A stretch of DNA of 9,387 nt, taken from Phenylobacterium sp. Its GTDB lineage: Bacteria; Pseudomonadota; Alphaproteobacteria; Caulobacterales; Caulobacteraceae. The translations under genes and the position numbers were made by a program. The DNA lies in assembly GCA_028698405.1 (NCBI GenBank), contig JAQVDF010000037.1:1-9387 (forward strand), read 5' to 3'. Under the pieces are notes generated by a model. That model was not told the DNA's origin and searched no databases. It saw nothing but the letters and a program-made list of their open reading frames with translations. This document shows, piece by piece, positions 1 to 5,958 of this stretch (its first letter is position 1; each line of letters starts with the position of its first letter).

Positions 1-1
1 G

Positions 2-94
2 GGACGGATCCGGACATTTGTGGCGCGCCTTGCGGACCGCCGCCAGGGCGACGGCGCCGAGAACGCCGCGGAAATGCTCCCGCGCCGTCCCTGA
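2..94 (+). CDS. Possible 3' end of a gene entering from the left (partial, unidentified)
   Basis: The frame starting at base 2 is open from the window edge to a TGA at 92-94. Most of its codons end in G or C, as in the confirmed genes here. It would encode about 30 C-terminal residues rich in Arg, Ala and Glu, ending in LPRRP. I recognise no family. A reverse-strand frame over the same bases also has good codon bias but shows no start codon, so the plus-strand reading is only mildly preferred. If real, this gene converges on the CsbD gene. The fragment is too short to give a function. Confidence 0.25.
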   Translation, partial: GRIRTFVARLADRRQGDGAENAAEMLPRRP

Positions 95-118
95 ACCTTG
101 ACTGAACGGTGAGCGCTC

Positions 119-175
119 CTAGCGGCGGATGAGGAGGCCGAGCAGCAGCCCGACACCGGCGGCGATGGCCACCGC
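119..175 (-). other. In-frame C-terminal membrane helix beyond the CsbD amber codon
   Basis: Directly after the TAG at 176-178 the same frame reads 18 sense codons and then TAG at 119-121. The peptide is a glycine-containing hydrophobic stretch of about 16 residues closed by two arginines, a typical positive-inside inner membrane anchor. Almost every codon ends in G or C. This is the end expected for a membrane-anchored DUF883/CsbD protein, so the segment was coding until recently or still is by readthrough. Confidence 0.75.
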
Positions 176-394
176 CTAGTAAGGCTTGGTGCGGATGAAC
201 TCGTCCGCCTGCGAGCGGGTGATCTCCGCCTGGCCGCTGACCTTGCCGTAGGCTTGCTGGGCCGCGCCGCGCACCTGGCGCAGCTTGCCCTCGGCCTGTA
301 GCTTGAGGTCGCCCTTCAGCGCCCCGATCGCGTCCTGGACCTTGCCGACCGTGGTGTTCGCCGCGCCCTCGAGGCGGTTCTCGTCGATGCTCAT
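176..394 (-). CDS. CsbD-family stress response protein (apparently cut short by an amber codon)
   Basis: This encodes 72 residues beginning MSIDENRLEGAANTTVGKV. Residues ~4-58 match the CsbD-like pattern of small charged helical stress proteins, with repeated G-K and E-G-K-x-x-Q steps. CsbD is a general stress (sigma-B) gene in Bacillus, and its biochemical role is unclear. The ATG at 394 is chosen over an open frame reaching 460 because GGAG lies 8 bases upstream of it and the CsbD similarity starts there. The frame ends ...FIRTKPY-TAG. The next 18 codons in the same frame (175 down to 122) encode AVAIAAGVGLLLGLLIRR and then TAG at 119-121. That is the membrane anchor usual in CsbD/DUF883 (YqjD/ElaB-like) proteins. 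The full-length gene was therefore probably 119-394. As written, the product would be soluble. The family call is firm; whether the gene is functional is not. Confidence 0.8.
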   Translation of the reverse strand: MSIDENRLEGAANTTVGKVQDAIGALKGDLKLQAEGKLRQVRGAAQQAYGKVSGQAEITRSQADEFIRTKPY

Positions 395-429
395 TACGCC
401 CACTCCGTGGTTTGACGCCGTAGCGTGAC

Positions 430-454
430 AACTCATCAGGGCCGGCGATGTTCC
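430..454 (-). promoter_or_regulatory. Candidate EcfG (general stress sigma factor) promoter for the CsbD gene
   Basis: On the minus strand GGAAC (454-450) is followed by 17 bases and then GTT (432-430). Counted with a 16-base spacer, the -10 element is AGTT. Alphaproteobacterial EcfG/SigT promoters have GGAAC, 16-17 bases, then CGTT, so this differs at only the first, weaker -10 base. Transcription would start near 422-424, leaving a leader of about 28 bases before the ATG at 394. A stress-sigma promoter before a CsbD gene makes biological sense. The match is by eye only. Confidence 0.55.
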
Positions 455-467
455 GCTCAAGCTTGGA

Positions 468-486
468 CTGCGACGGGCGGTCGCAG
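468..486 (-). terminator. Perfect 7-bp stem-loop downstream of the 510-761 gene
   Basis: CTGCGAC (468-474), a 5-base loop and GTCGCAG (480-486) form a perfect hairpin 24 bases past the stop codon of the minus-strand gene at 510-761. No T-run follows on the minus strand, so it is not a classical intrinsic terminator. It may mark a transcript end or act as a structural element. It abuts the outer arm of the 11-bp inverted repeat, so the two could stack coaxially. Confidence 0.4.
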
Positions 487-509
487 CACGGAGTGGGGGA
501 GGGGCCGCC

Positions 510-761
510 TCAGGCGACGAGGTGGCCCAGGGAAGCCTCGGCCGGGCGTACGCCGCAGGGAAGCTGGTCGGCCTCCTGGGCCGAGCGGCGGGTCAGTTCG
601 TCGTGCAGGCGGTAGAGGCGGCGGCGCTCGCCGCGGTCGGCGCGAAGGATGCGCTCGCAGACATCCTCGATCGCGCCCGAGCGGCCGAACTGCAGTTCCA
701 GGTCGTCGGCTTCCAGGGAGAGCTCCAGCGACCGCCGCCGGGCGGAGAGCATCGAAAGCAT
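510..761 (-). CDS. Small unrecognised protein, 83 residues
   Basis: I do not recognise a family. Codons end almost uniformly in G or C, which supports real coding. The protein begins MLSMLSARRRSLELSLEADD and is mostly predicted helix with dense Arg, Glu and Leu. It has two cysteines (in DVCERI and LPCGV) and no signal peptide or membrane segment. The ATG at 761 is preferred over an upstream TTG at 776 because GGTGAGG lies just before it and the TTG has no purine-rich site. Another ATG at 752 is possible. The gene follows korB on the same strand after 99 bases, so it could be read through from the kor operon or use its own promoter. The high charge would suit a small regulator or nucleic-acid-associated protein, but nothing shows that. 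Confidence 0.6.
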   Translation of the reverse strand: MLSMLSARRRSLELSLEADDLELQFGRSGAIEDVCERILRADRGERRRLYRLHDELTRRSAQEADQLPCGVRPAEASLGHLVA

Positions 762-776
762 GGCCTCACCGTCCAA

Positions 777-818
777 ACATTAACAAATGTGGCCGGTTTG
801 TGACTCGGAGGCGTTAAC
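777..818. promoter_or_regulatory. Possible cell-cycle-type regulatory patch (TTAAC half-sites, GANTC, small palindrome)
   Basis: The gap between korB and the 510-761 gene contains TTAAC at 780-784 and 814-818, GACTC (a GANTC sequence, the CcrM methylation site in alphaproteobacteria) at 802-806, and the palindrome ACATT-AACA-AATGT at 777-790. In Caulobacter, TTAA-containing CtrA sites and GANTC often occur together in cell-cycle promoters. Here the two TTAA elements are 34 bases apart and not in the TTAA-N7-TTAA arrangement, so this is only suggestive. Confidence 0.2.
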
Positions 819-860
819 AACTCCTTCCGCGCCTGGGTCGAAGAGCCGCAGTTTGGGAGC

Positions 861-1916
861 CTACCTCAGCACCGCGTTGATCCGCGCCAACGCTTCGACG
901 CCAGGGACGAGCTCGCTGTCCGAGAGGGCGTTGAGCGGGGTCTCGACCGTGCCGAGGCCGTCGTGCAGGTCCTCGGCCTCGGGATCGACGTAGAGCAGGC
1001 CGGTGACGATCTCGCCGCGGGCCTGGGCCGACTGCAGGTAGGCGATGGCCCCGACGCGGTCGGTGGGATCGTAGCTGTCGGCCAGTTTATGAAGCCGAAG
1101 GATCGAGGCGTCGTGCTGGGCGACCTCGATGGTCTCGCCGGGGGCGTAGTCCACGTCGATCGCCTCGCGGCCGACGATGACGTCCAGCCTGTTCACCGCC
1201 TCGTTGTGCTCGCGCACGAAGTCGTAGCTCTTGGTCGAGCCGGCGTGGTTGTTGAACTGCACGCAGGGGCTGATGGTGTCGATGAAGGCCGCGCCCTTGT
1301 GGGACAGGGCCGCCTTGATGAGCGGTACGAGCTGAGCCTTGTCGCCGGAGAAGGAGCGGGCGACGAAGGTCGCGCCGAGCTGCAGGGCGATCGAGACGAG
1401 GTCGATGGCGCTGTCGTGGTTGACCACGCCGCGCTTGGACTTCGAGCCCTTGTCCGAGGTGGCCGAGAACTGGCCCTTGGTCAGGCCGTACACGCCGTTG
1501 TTCTCGACGATGTAGGTCATGTTCACGCCGCGCCGGATGGCGTGGGCGAACTGGCCGAAGCCGATCGAGGCGGAATCCCCGTCGCCGGAGACGCCCAGGT
1601 AGATCAGCTCGCGGTTGGCCAGGTTCGCCCCGGTCAGCACCGAGGGCATGCGCCCGTGCACGGTGTTGAAGCCGTGGCTGGCGCCCAGGAAGTAGTCCGG
1701 GGTCTTCGACGAGCAGCCGATGCCGGACAGCTTGGCGATCCGGTGCGGCAGGATCTCCAGTTCGTAGACCGCCTGGATGATGGCCGCCGAGATGGAGTCG
1801 TGGCCGCAGCCGGCGCAGAGCGTCGAGACCGAGCCCTCGTAGTCCCGCCGGGTGTAGCCCAGGCTGTTGGTCGGCAGCTTTGGGTGATGCAGCTGGGGCT
1901 TGAGGATGTAGGTCAT
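861..1916 (-). CDS. korB: 2-oxoacid:acceptor oxidoreductase, beta subunit (KorB-type)
   Basis: This 351-residue catalytic subunit binds thiamine diphosphate and one 4Fe-4S cluster and decarboxylates a 2-oxoacid, passing acyl to CoA, together with KorA. The TPP region is plain: GDGD at 111-114, then VENNGVYGLTKGQ at 137-149, the LTKGQ form seen in archaeal 2-oxoacid:ferredoxin enzymes. The cluster ligands are C34 and C37 (CAGCGH), C68 (GIGC) and C218 (SPC), with spacing close to that of the Sulfolobus enzyme. The protein is longer than the ~305-residue archaeal subunit because of a C-terminal extension (about 250-351), as in actinobacterial KorB. The start ATG overlaps the korA stop as ATGA, and GGAGG (1924-1928) sits 7 bases upstream, which supports translational coupling. 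2-oxoglutarate is the likeliest substrate, but pyruvate or another oxoacid is not excluded. Confidence 0.92.
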   Translation of the reverse strand: MTYILKPQLHHPKLPTNSLGYTRRDYEGSVSTLCAGCGHDSISAAIIQAVYELEILPHRIAKLSGIGCSSKTPDYFLGASHGFNTVHGRMPSVLTGANLANRELIYLGVSGDGDSASIGFGQFAHAIRRGVNMTYIVENNGVYGLTKGQFSATSDKGSKSKRGVVNHDSAIDLVSIALQLGATFVARSFSGDKAQLVPLIKAALSHKGAAFIDTISPCVQFNNHAGSTKSYDFVREHNEAVNRLDVIVGREAIDVDYAPGETIEVAQHDASILRLHKLADSYDPTDRVGAIAYLQSAQARGEIVTGLLYVDPEAEDLHDGLGTVETPLNALSDSELVPGVEALARINAVLR

Positions 1917-3736
1917 TCGGCCGCCTCCACCTGGCCCGTGGCGGTCAGCATGGCGATCTCGCCGGCGATGAAGCGGGCGGTGATCGGCGTGCCATCGTAG
2001 TGCAGCACCGAGGTGAGCCGGGCCGGGTCGACGCCCCCCTCGGTGACGATCAGGGTCTTCAGCTGGGCGTCGCGGTTCTGCTCGACCACGAACACCCGCT
2101 CGTGCGCGGCGATGAAGTCGTAGACCGCGTCGGCGAAGGGGAAGCCCCTCACGCGCAGGCCGTCGAGCTGCAGACCCTGGGCGGCGAGGGCGGCCAGCGC
2201 CTCGTCCATCGCCGCCGAGGAGGACCCGAAGTAGATCACCCCATCCTTGGACTTGCCCTTGGCCTTCTTCAGGATCGGGGCCGGGATCAACGACTTGGCC
2301 GTCTCGAACTTGCGCAGCAGCCGCTGCATGTTGTCGACGTAGACCGCTCCTTCCTCGGAGTAGCGGGCGTAGGGGTTGCGGCTGGTGCCGCGCGTGAAAT
2401 AGGCGCCCCGCGTCGGGTGGGCGCCGGGGTAGGTGCGGTAGGGAATGCCGTCGCCGTCCACGTCGAGGTAGCGGCCGAAGTCGCGGCCGGACTCCAGGTA
2501 CTCGTAGGTCATCACCTTGCCGCGGTCGAGCTGACGCTCCTCGTCCCACTGGAAGGGCTCGACCAGCCACTCGTTCATGCCGATGTCGAGGTCGAGCATG
2601 ACGAAGACCGTGGTCTGCAGCCGATCGGCGAGGTCGAAGGCCAGGGCCCCCATGGTGAAGCACTCGCCAGGATCGGCGGGGAACAGCAGCGGATGCTTGG
2701 TGTCCCCGTGGCTGGAATATGCCGCGGCCAGCAGGTCGGCCTGCTGCGTCCGGGTCGGCATGCCGGTCGAGGGGCCGCCGCGCTGGACGTCGAAGATCAC
2801 CGCAGGGATCTCGGCGAAGTAGGAGAGGCCGACGAACTCGGTCATCAGCGAGATGCCCGGGCCCGAAGTGCAGGTGAAGGCCCGCGCGCCGTTCCAGCCG
2901 GCGCCGACGACCATGCCGATGGAGGCGATTTCGTCCTCGGCCTGGACGATGGCGTAGCGCGCCTTGCCGGTTTCGGGGTCGGTGCGCAGCTGCTGGCAGT
3001 ATTTGGTGAAGGCTTCCGCCAGGCTGGTGGAGGGGGTGATGGGATACCAGGCGCAGACGGTCGCCCCGCCGTAGACGGCGCCCAGAGCGGCGGCCTCGTT
3101 GCCCTCCACGTAGATGCGGTCGCCCACGCGGTCGGCCCGGCGCACCTGCAGGGGCAGGGGCTCGAGGTGCTCGCGCACGTAGTCGACGCCCATCTGCAGG
3201 GCCGCGAGGTTGGCGTCGATCAGCCGCTGCCGGCCCTTGAACTGCTCGGCGAACAGCGTCTCGAAGACCTCGGGCTCCATGCCAAGAAGGGCGCACAAGG
3301 CTCCGACGTAGATGATGTTCTTGAACAGCTGCCGCTCGCGCGGGACCTGGTAGGCGGCGTTGCACATCGCCGTCAGCGGCACGCCAATCACGCCGATGTC
3401 CTCGCGGAAGGCGGAGGCCGGCATCGGCTTGGTGGAGTCGTAGAAGAGAAAGCCGCCGCTCTCGATCTCGGCGACGTCCTTGTCCCAGGTCTGCGGGTTC
3501 ATGGCGACCATCAGGTCGACGCCGCCCCGGCGGCCCAGATGACCCTCCTCGGTGATCCGCACCTCGTACCAGGTGGGCAGGCCCTGGATGTTGGAGGGGA
3601 AGATGTTGCGGGCGGCCACCGGCACGCCCATCCGCATCACGCCATTGGCGAACAGCCCGTTGGCGCTTGCCGAGCCCGAGCCGTTCACGTTGGCGAACTT
3701 GACGACGAAATCGTTGTACCGCGGCGTTACCGGCAT
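1913..3736 (-). CDS. korA: 2-oxoacid:acceptor oxidoreductase, fused gamma-alpha subunit (KorA-type)
   Basis: This 607-residue partner of KorB is a fusion. Residues ~10-195 are the gamma domain (starting VVKFANVNGSGSASANGLFA). From ~208 comes the alpha pyrimidine-binding domain with the signature YPITP at 231-235. A C-terminal domain from about residue 470 includes VIYFGSSSAAMDEAL and the FVVEQNRDAQL stretch. YPITP is a hallmark of 2-oxoacid:ferredoxin oxidoreductases. The GDGIPYRTYPG loop is, as I recall it, also characteristic of KorA-type subunits. Length and domain order match the ~600-650-residue KorA of Sulfolobus and Mycobacterium. The ATG at 3736 is chosen over upstream in-frame starts because the family begins there. 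It overlaps the flavoprotein gene by 10 bases, and its ribosome site (GGGGGC) is mediocre, suggesting coupling to the upstream gene. No frameshift or missing motif was seen. Confidence 0.92.
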   Translation of the reverse strand: MPVTPRYNDFVVKFANVNGSGSASANGLFANGVMRMGVPVAARNIFPSNIQGLPTWYEVRITEEGHLGRRGGVDLMVAMNPQTWDKDVAEIESGGFLFYDSTKPMPASAFREDIGVIGVPLTAMCNAAYQVPRERQLFKNIIYVGALCALLGMEPEVFETLFAEQFKGRQRLIDANLAALQMGVDYVREHLEPLPLQVRRADRVGDRIYVEGNEAAALGAVYGGATVCAWYPITPSTSLAEAFTKYCQQLRTDPETGKARYAIVQAEDEIASIGMVVGAGWNGARAFTCTSGPGISLMTEFVGLSYFAEIPAVIFDVQRGGPSTGMPTRTQQADLLAAAYSSHGDTKHPLLFPADPGECFTMGALAFDLADRLQTTVFVMLDLDIGMNEWLVEPFQWDEERQLDRGKVMTYEYLESGRDFGRYLDVDGDGIPYRTYPGAHPTRGAYFTRGTSRNPYARYSEEGAVYVDNMQRLLRKFETAKSLIPAPILKKAKGKSKDGVIYFGSSSAAMDEALAALAAQGLQLDGLRVRGFPFADAVYDFIAAHERVFVVEQNRDAQLKTLIVTEGGVDPARLTSVLHYDGTPITARFIAGEIAMLTATGQVEAAE

Positions 3737-5508
3737 GCCGCCCCCGCTTGCGCCGTCTCGATCATGAACTTCTGCATGTCCCAGGCGCTGGTGGGACACC
3801 GTTCAGCGCACAGTCCGCAGTGCAGGCAGACGTCCTCGTCCTTGACCATCACCCGCCCGGTCCCGAGCGGTCCGGAGACCAGGAGGTCCTGTTCGAGGTT
3901 GAGGGCCGGGGCCTTGAGCTTCCCGCGAAGGTCTGGCTCGGGCTCCTCGGTCGTGAAGGTGATGCAGTCGGTGGGGCAGATGTCGGCGCAGGCGTCGCAC
4001 TCGATGCACAGGTCGTCGGCGAACACCGTCTGCACGTCGCAGTTCAGGCAGCGTTGGGCCTCCTTGAGGCCGAGTTCGCGGTCGAAGCCCAGCTCGACCT
4101 CGACCCGCACGTCCTTCAGCGCCACCTCGGGGGCGCGCAACGGCACCCTGTAGCGCCTGTCGTTGGAGACGGCGTTGTCGTAGCTCCACTCGTGGATGCC
4201 CATCTTCTGGCTTATCAGGCTGGCCTTGGGCGGCGGCCGGTCCGAGACGCGCTCGCCGCGGCAGTGGGCGTCGATGCTGATCGCCGCCTCGTGGCCGTGG
4301 GCGACGGCCCAGATGATGTTCTTCGGCCCGAAGGCGGCGTCGCCGCCGAAGAAGACCTTAGGGTGGGTCGACTGGAAGGTCACCGAGTCGACCTTGGGCA
4401 TGCCCCACTCGTCGAACTCGACGCCGATGTCGCGCTCGATCCAGGGGTAGGCGTTCTCCTGGCCGACGGCGATCAGCACCTCGTCGCATTCGAAATGCTG
4501 GTCGGGCTCGCCCGAGGGGACGAGGCGGCGGCGGCCCTTTTCGTCGTACTCGGCGACGACCTTCTCGAACCACATCCCGGTCAGCTTTCCGCCCTCGTGG
4601 GTGAAGGCCTTGGGCACCAGGTAGTTGAGGATCGGGATGCCCTCGTGCATCGCGTCCTCCTTCTCCCACGGCGAGGCCTTCATCTCCTCGAAGCCGGAGC
4701 GGACGATCACCTTGACGTCCTCGCCGCCCAGGCGGCGGGCGGTGCGGCAGCAGTCCATGGCGGTGTTGCCGCCGCCCAGCACGATCACCCGCCGGCCGAT
4801 GGACTCGATGTGGCCGAAGGAGACCGAGGCCAGCCAGTCGATGCCGATGTGGATGTTGGCCGCCGCCTCCTGCCTGCCGGGAACGTCGAGGTCCCGTCCG
4901 CGCGGTGCGCCGGCGCCGACGAATACCGCGTCGTAGCCCTCTTCGAGCAGCGCCTTCAGGCTGTCGATCCGCTGGCCGAGCCGCAGCTCGACGCCGAGCT
5001 GGGCGACGTAGCCGACTTCCTCGTCGATCACCTCTTCGGGCAGGCGGAAGCGGGGGATTTGCGAGCGGATCATGCCGCCGCTCTTGGCCTCCTGGTCGTA
5101 GCAGACCAGCTCGTAGCCGAGGGGCGCGAGGTCGCGGGCGACGGTCAGCGAGGCGGGTCCGGCGCCCACCAGGGCCACGCGCTTGCCGTTCTTCTGCTCC
5201 ACGGGACTGGGAAGCAGCTCGGCGACGGCGCCCTTGTTGTCGGCGGCGACCCGCTTGAGCCGGCAGATCGCCACCGGCTCCTCTTCCACCCGCCCGCGTC
5301 GGCAGGCCGGCTCGCAGGGGCGGTCGCAGGTCCGCCCGAGGATCCCCGGGAAGACGTTGCTCTTCCAGTTGATCATGTAGGCGTCGGTGTATCGGCCCTC
5401 GGCGATCAGCCTGATATATTCAGGGACCGGCGTGTGGGCAGGGCAGGCCCACTGGCAATCGACCACCTTGTGAAAGTACTCGGGCCCCTCTGCGCGGGTG
5501 CGCTGCAC
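3727..5508 (-). CDS. GltD-like FAD/NAD(P) oxidoreductase with two C-terminal 4Fe-4S clusters, electron-transfer partner of KorAB
   Basis: This is a 593-residue multidomain flavoprotein. The N-terminal cysteine-rich domain has C18-x3-C22, then C61, C65, C69 and C82, like the cluster domain of glutamate synthase small subunit. An FAD Rossmann motif VGAGPAS is at 114-120 and a second dinucleotide motif LGGGNTAMD at 244-252, probably for NAD(P)H. The closing FAD motif GGDAAFGPKNIIWAVAHGHEAA runs 388-409. CLNC (487-490) precedes two CxxCxxCxxxCP ferredoxin motifs at 501-512 and 561-572. The start is GTG, with AAGGA 8 bases upstream. It is the first gene of the kor operon and overlaps korA. The likely role is to take electrons from KorAB and reduce NAD(P)+, or run in reverse. 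A comparable three-subunit 2-oxoglutarate:NADP+ oxidoreductase is known from Azoarcus. An annotation as plain glutamate synthase small subunit would be misleading, since no large subunit lies nearby. Confidence 0.88.
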   Translation of the reverse strand: MQRTRAEGPEYFHKVVDCQWACPAHTPVPEYIRLIAEGRYTDAYMINWKSNVFPGILGRTCDRPCEPACRRGRVEEEPVAICRLKRVAADNKGAVAELLPSPVEQKNGKRVALVGAGPASLTVARDLAPLGYELVCYDQEAKSGGMIRSQIPRFRLPEEVIDEEVGYVAQLGVELRLGQRIDSLKALLEEGYDAVFVGAGAPRGRDLDVPGRQEAAANIHIGIDWLASVSFGHIESIGRRVIVLGGGNTAMDCCRTARRLGGEDVKVIVRSGFEEMKASPWEKEDAMHEGIPILNYLVPKAFTHEGGKLTGMWFEKVVAEYDEKGRRRLVPSGEPDQHFECDEVLIAVGQENAYPWIERDIGVEFDEWGMPKVDSVTFQSTHPKVFFGGDAAFGPKNIIWAVAHGHEAAISIDAHCRGERVSDRPPPKASLISQKMGIHEWSYDNAVSNDRRYRVPLRAPEVALKDVRVEVELGFDRELGLKEAQRCLNCDVQTVFADDLCIECDACADICPTDCITFTTEEPEPDLRGKLKAPALNLEQDLLVSGPLGTGRVMVKDEDVCLHCGLCAERCPTSAWDMQKFMIETAQAGAACR

Positions 5509-5765
5509 TTCTCGTTTCCTTCCCGCGACACTCTACTCTGGCGGAGGCGAACGGCCCGATCTCGACCTTGCCTGCCCCGACGCGGCGTCATTCTGACGGC
5601 ATCGTAGGCCCCTATTCGCGGCAGCGCCAAGCCTGAAAGTGATCAACGATCACGCAAATCGTGAGCGCTCAAAGGTTCGTGAGGCTTACGGTCAAGCTCT
5701 TTACCCCGAACGCCGTTTCACGGTTGATGGATGGTTAACGGGTCGCCTTTGGACGGGAGGCATCG
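5509..5765. other. Divergent intergenic region upstream of the kor operon and the plus-strand genes
   Basis: These 257 bases separate the GTG of the kor flavoprotein gene from the ATG at 5766. Apart from the palindrome cluster I find ribosome sites at each edge (AAGGA 5517-5521 on the minus strand, GGGAGG 5755-5760 on the plus strand). The middle is relatively AT-richer (about 5635-5740) and includes GGTTAACGG near 5733-5741. No -35/-10 pair fits a consensus well enough to place a promoter. Open frames here lack coding bias and start sites. Confidence 0.5.
5639..5683. promoter_or_regulatory. Cluster of overlapping palindromes with CGTGA half-sites between divergent operons
   Basis: GTGATC-AAC-GATCAC (5639-5653) is a perfect palindrome with a 3-base centre. 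It shares its right arm with TCACG-CAAAT-CGTGA (5650-5664). A further CGTGAG lies at 5678-5683, 18 bases after the one at 5660-5665. The cluster sits ~130 bases before the kor operon start codon and ~85 bases before the start of the small plus-strand gene, as expected for an operator serving one or both. The spacing does not fit CRP (TGTGA-N6-TCACA) or FNR/FixK (TTGAT-N4-ATCAA). The regulator is unknown. Confidence 0.4.
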
Positions 5766-5948
5766 ATGACGCTCAATCTCGAGACCGGCGCGCTGGCCGC
5801 ATCGGGCGAAGAACTGGCCCATCGTGCGGCCCTGCAGTGGCTGGAACCGGAGGAGGAATCCGCCAGCCTGTCGCTGTTCCAGCAGATCAACGAGCGCCGC
5901 GCCGCCGTCGAGAATCCCGAGGCCCTGCGCATCCTGCGCTCCCTCTGA
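5766..5948 (+). CDS. Small unrecognised acidic protein, 60 residues
   Basis: I recognise no family. The ATG at 5766 has a strong ribosome site (GGGAGG, 5 bases away), and the codons are G/C-ending like the neighbours. The sequence begins MTLNLETGALAASGEELAHR and is mostly predicted helix with Glu, Ala and Leu. It lacks cysteines, a signal peptide and a membrane segment. It ends EALRILRSL. It is the first plus-strand gene after the divergent region and is followed 93 bases later by the aldo/keto reductase, with a GC-rich hairpin between them, so it may be a separately terminated transcript or an operon leader gene. Confidence 0.6.
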   Translation: MTLNLETGALAASGEELAHRAALQWLEPEEESASLSLFQQINERRAAVENPEALRILRSL

Positions 5949-5958
5949 GTTGGAGCCC

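Larger units (their letters stand above)
399..497 (-). repeat. 11-bp inverted repeat, one arm containing the CsbD ribosome binding site
   Basis: CCCACTCCGTG at 399-409 and CACGGAGTGGG at 487-497 are perfect reverse complements with 77 bases between them. In a minus-strand transcript the downstream arm reads CACGGAGTGGG and contains the GGAG that serves the CsbD start codon. The upstream arm would pair with it and mask it. The upstream arm lies beyond the predicted EcfG start site, so only longer transcripts coming from upstream would contain both arms. Confidence 0.6.

Noticed and set aside
963..2000. 345-codon plus-strand open frame opposite korB
   Set aside because: It is a shadow of korB: no family resemblance and biased composition.
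1917..3365. Upstream extension of the korB frame through korA to 3365
   Set aside because: The translation over korA is Arg/Ala/Gly/Pro-rich frame noise. The real KorB begins at the ATG at 1916 with a good ribosome site and ATGA overlap.
2000..5607. Very long plus-strand open frames opposite the kor operon (about 717 and 619 codons)
   Set aside because: They are antisense to genes with complete catalytic motifs. Their translations are low-complexity G/A/V/D/L-rich, and they exist because GC-rich genes rarely create stops in the opposite frame.
5639..5653. GTGATC-AAC-GATCAC as a CRP or FNR site
   Set aside because: The half-sites are separated by the wrong number of bases for both regulators, so I kept it as an operator of unknown regulator.
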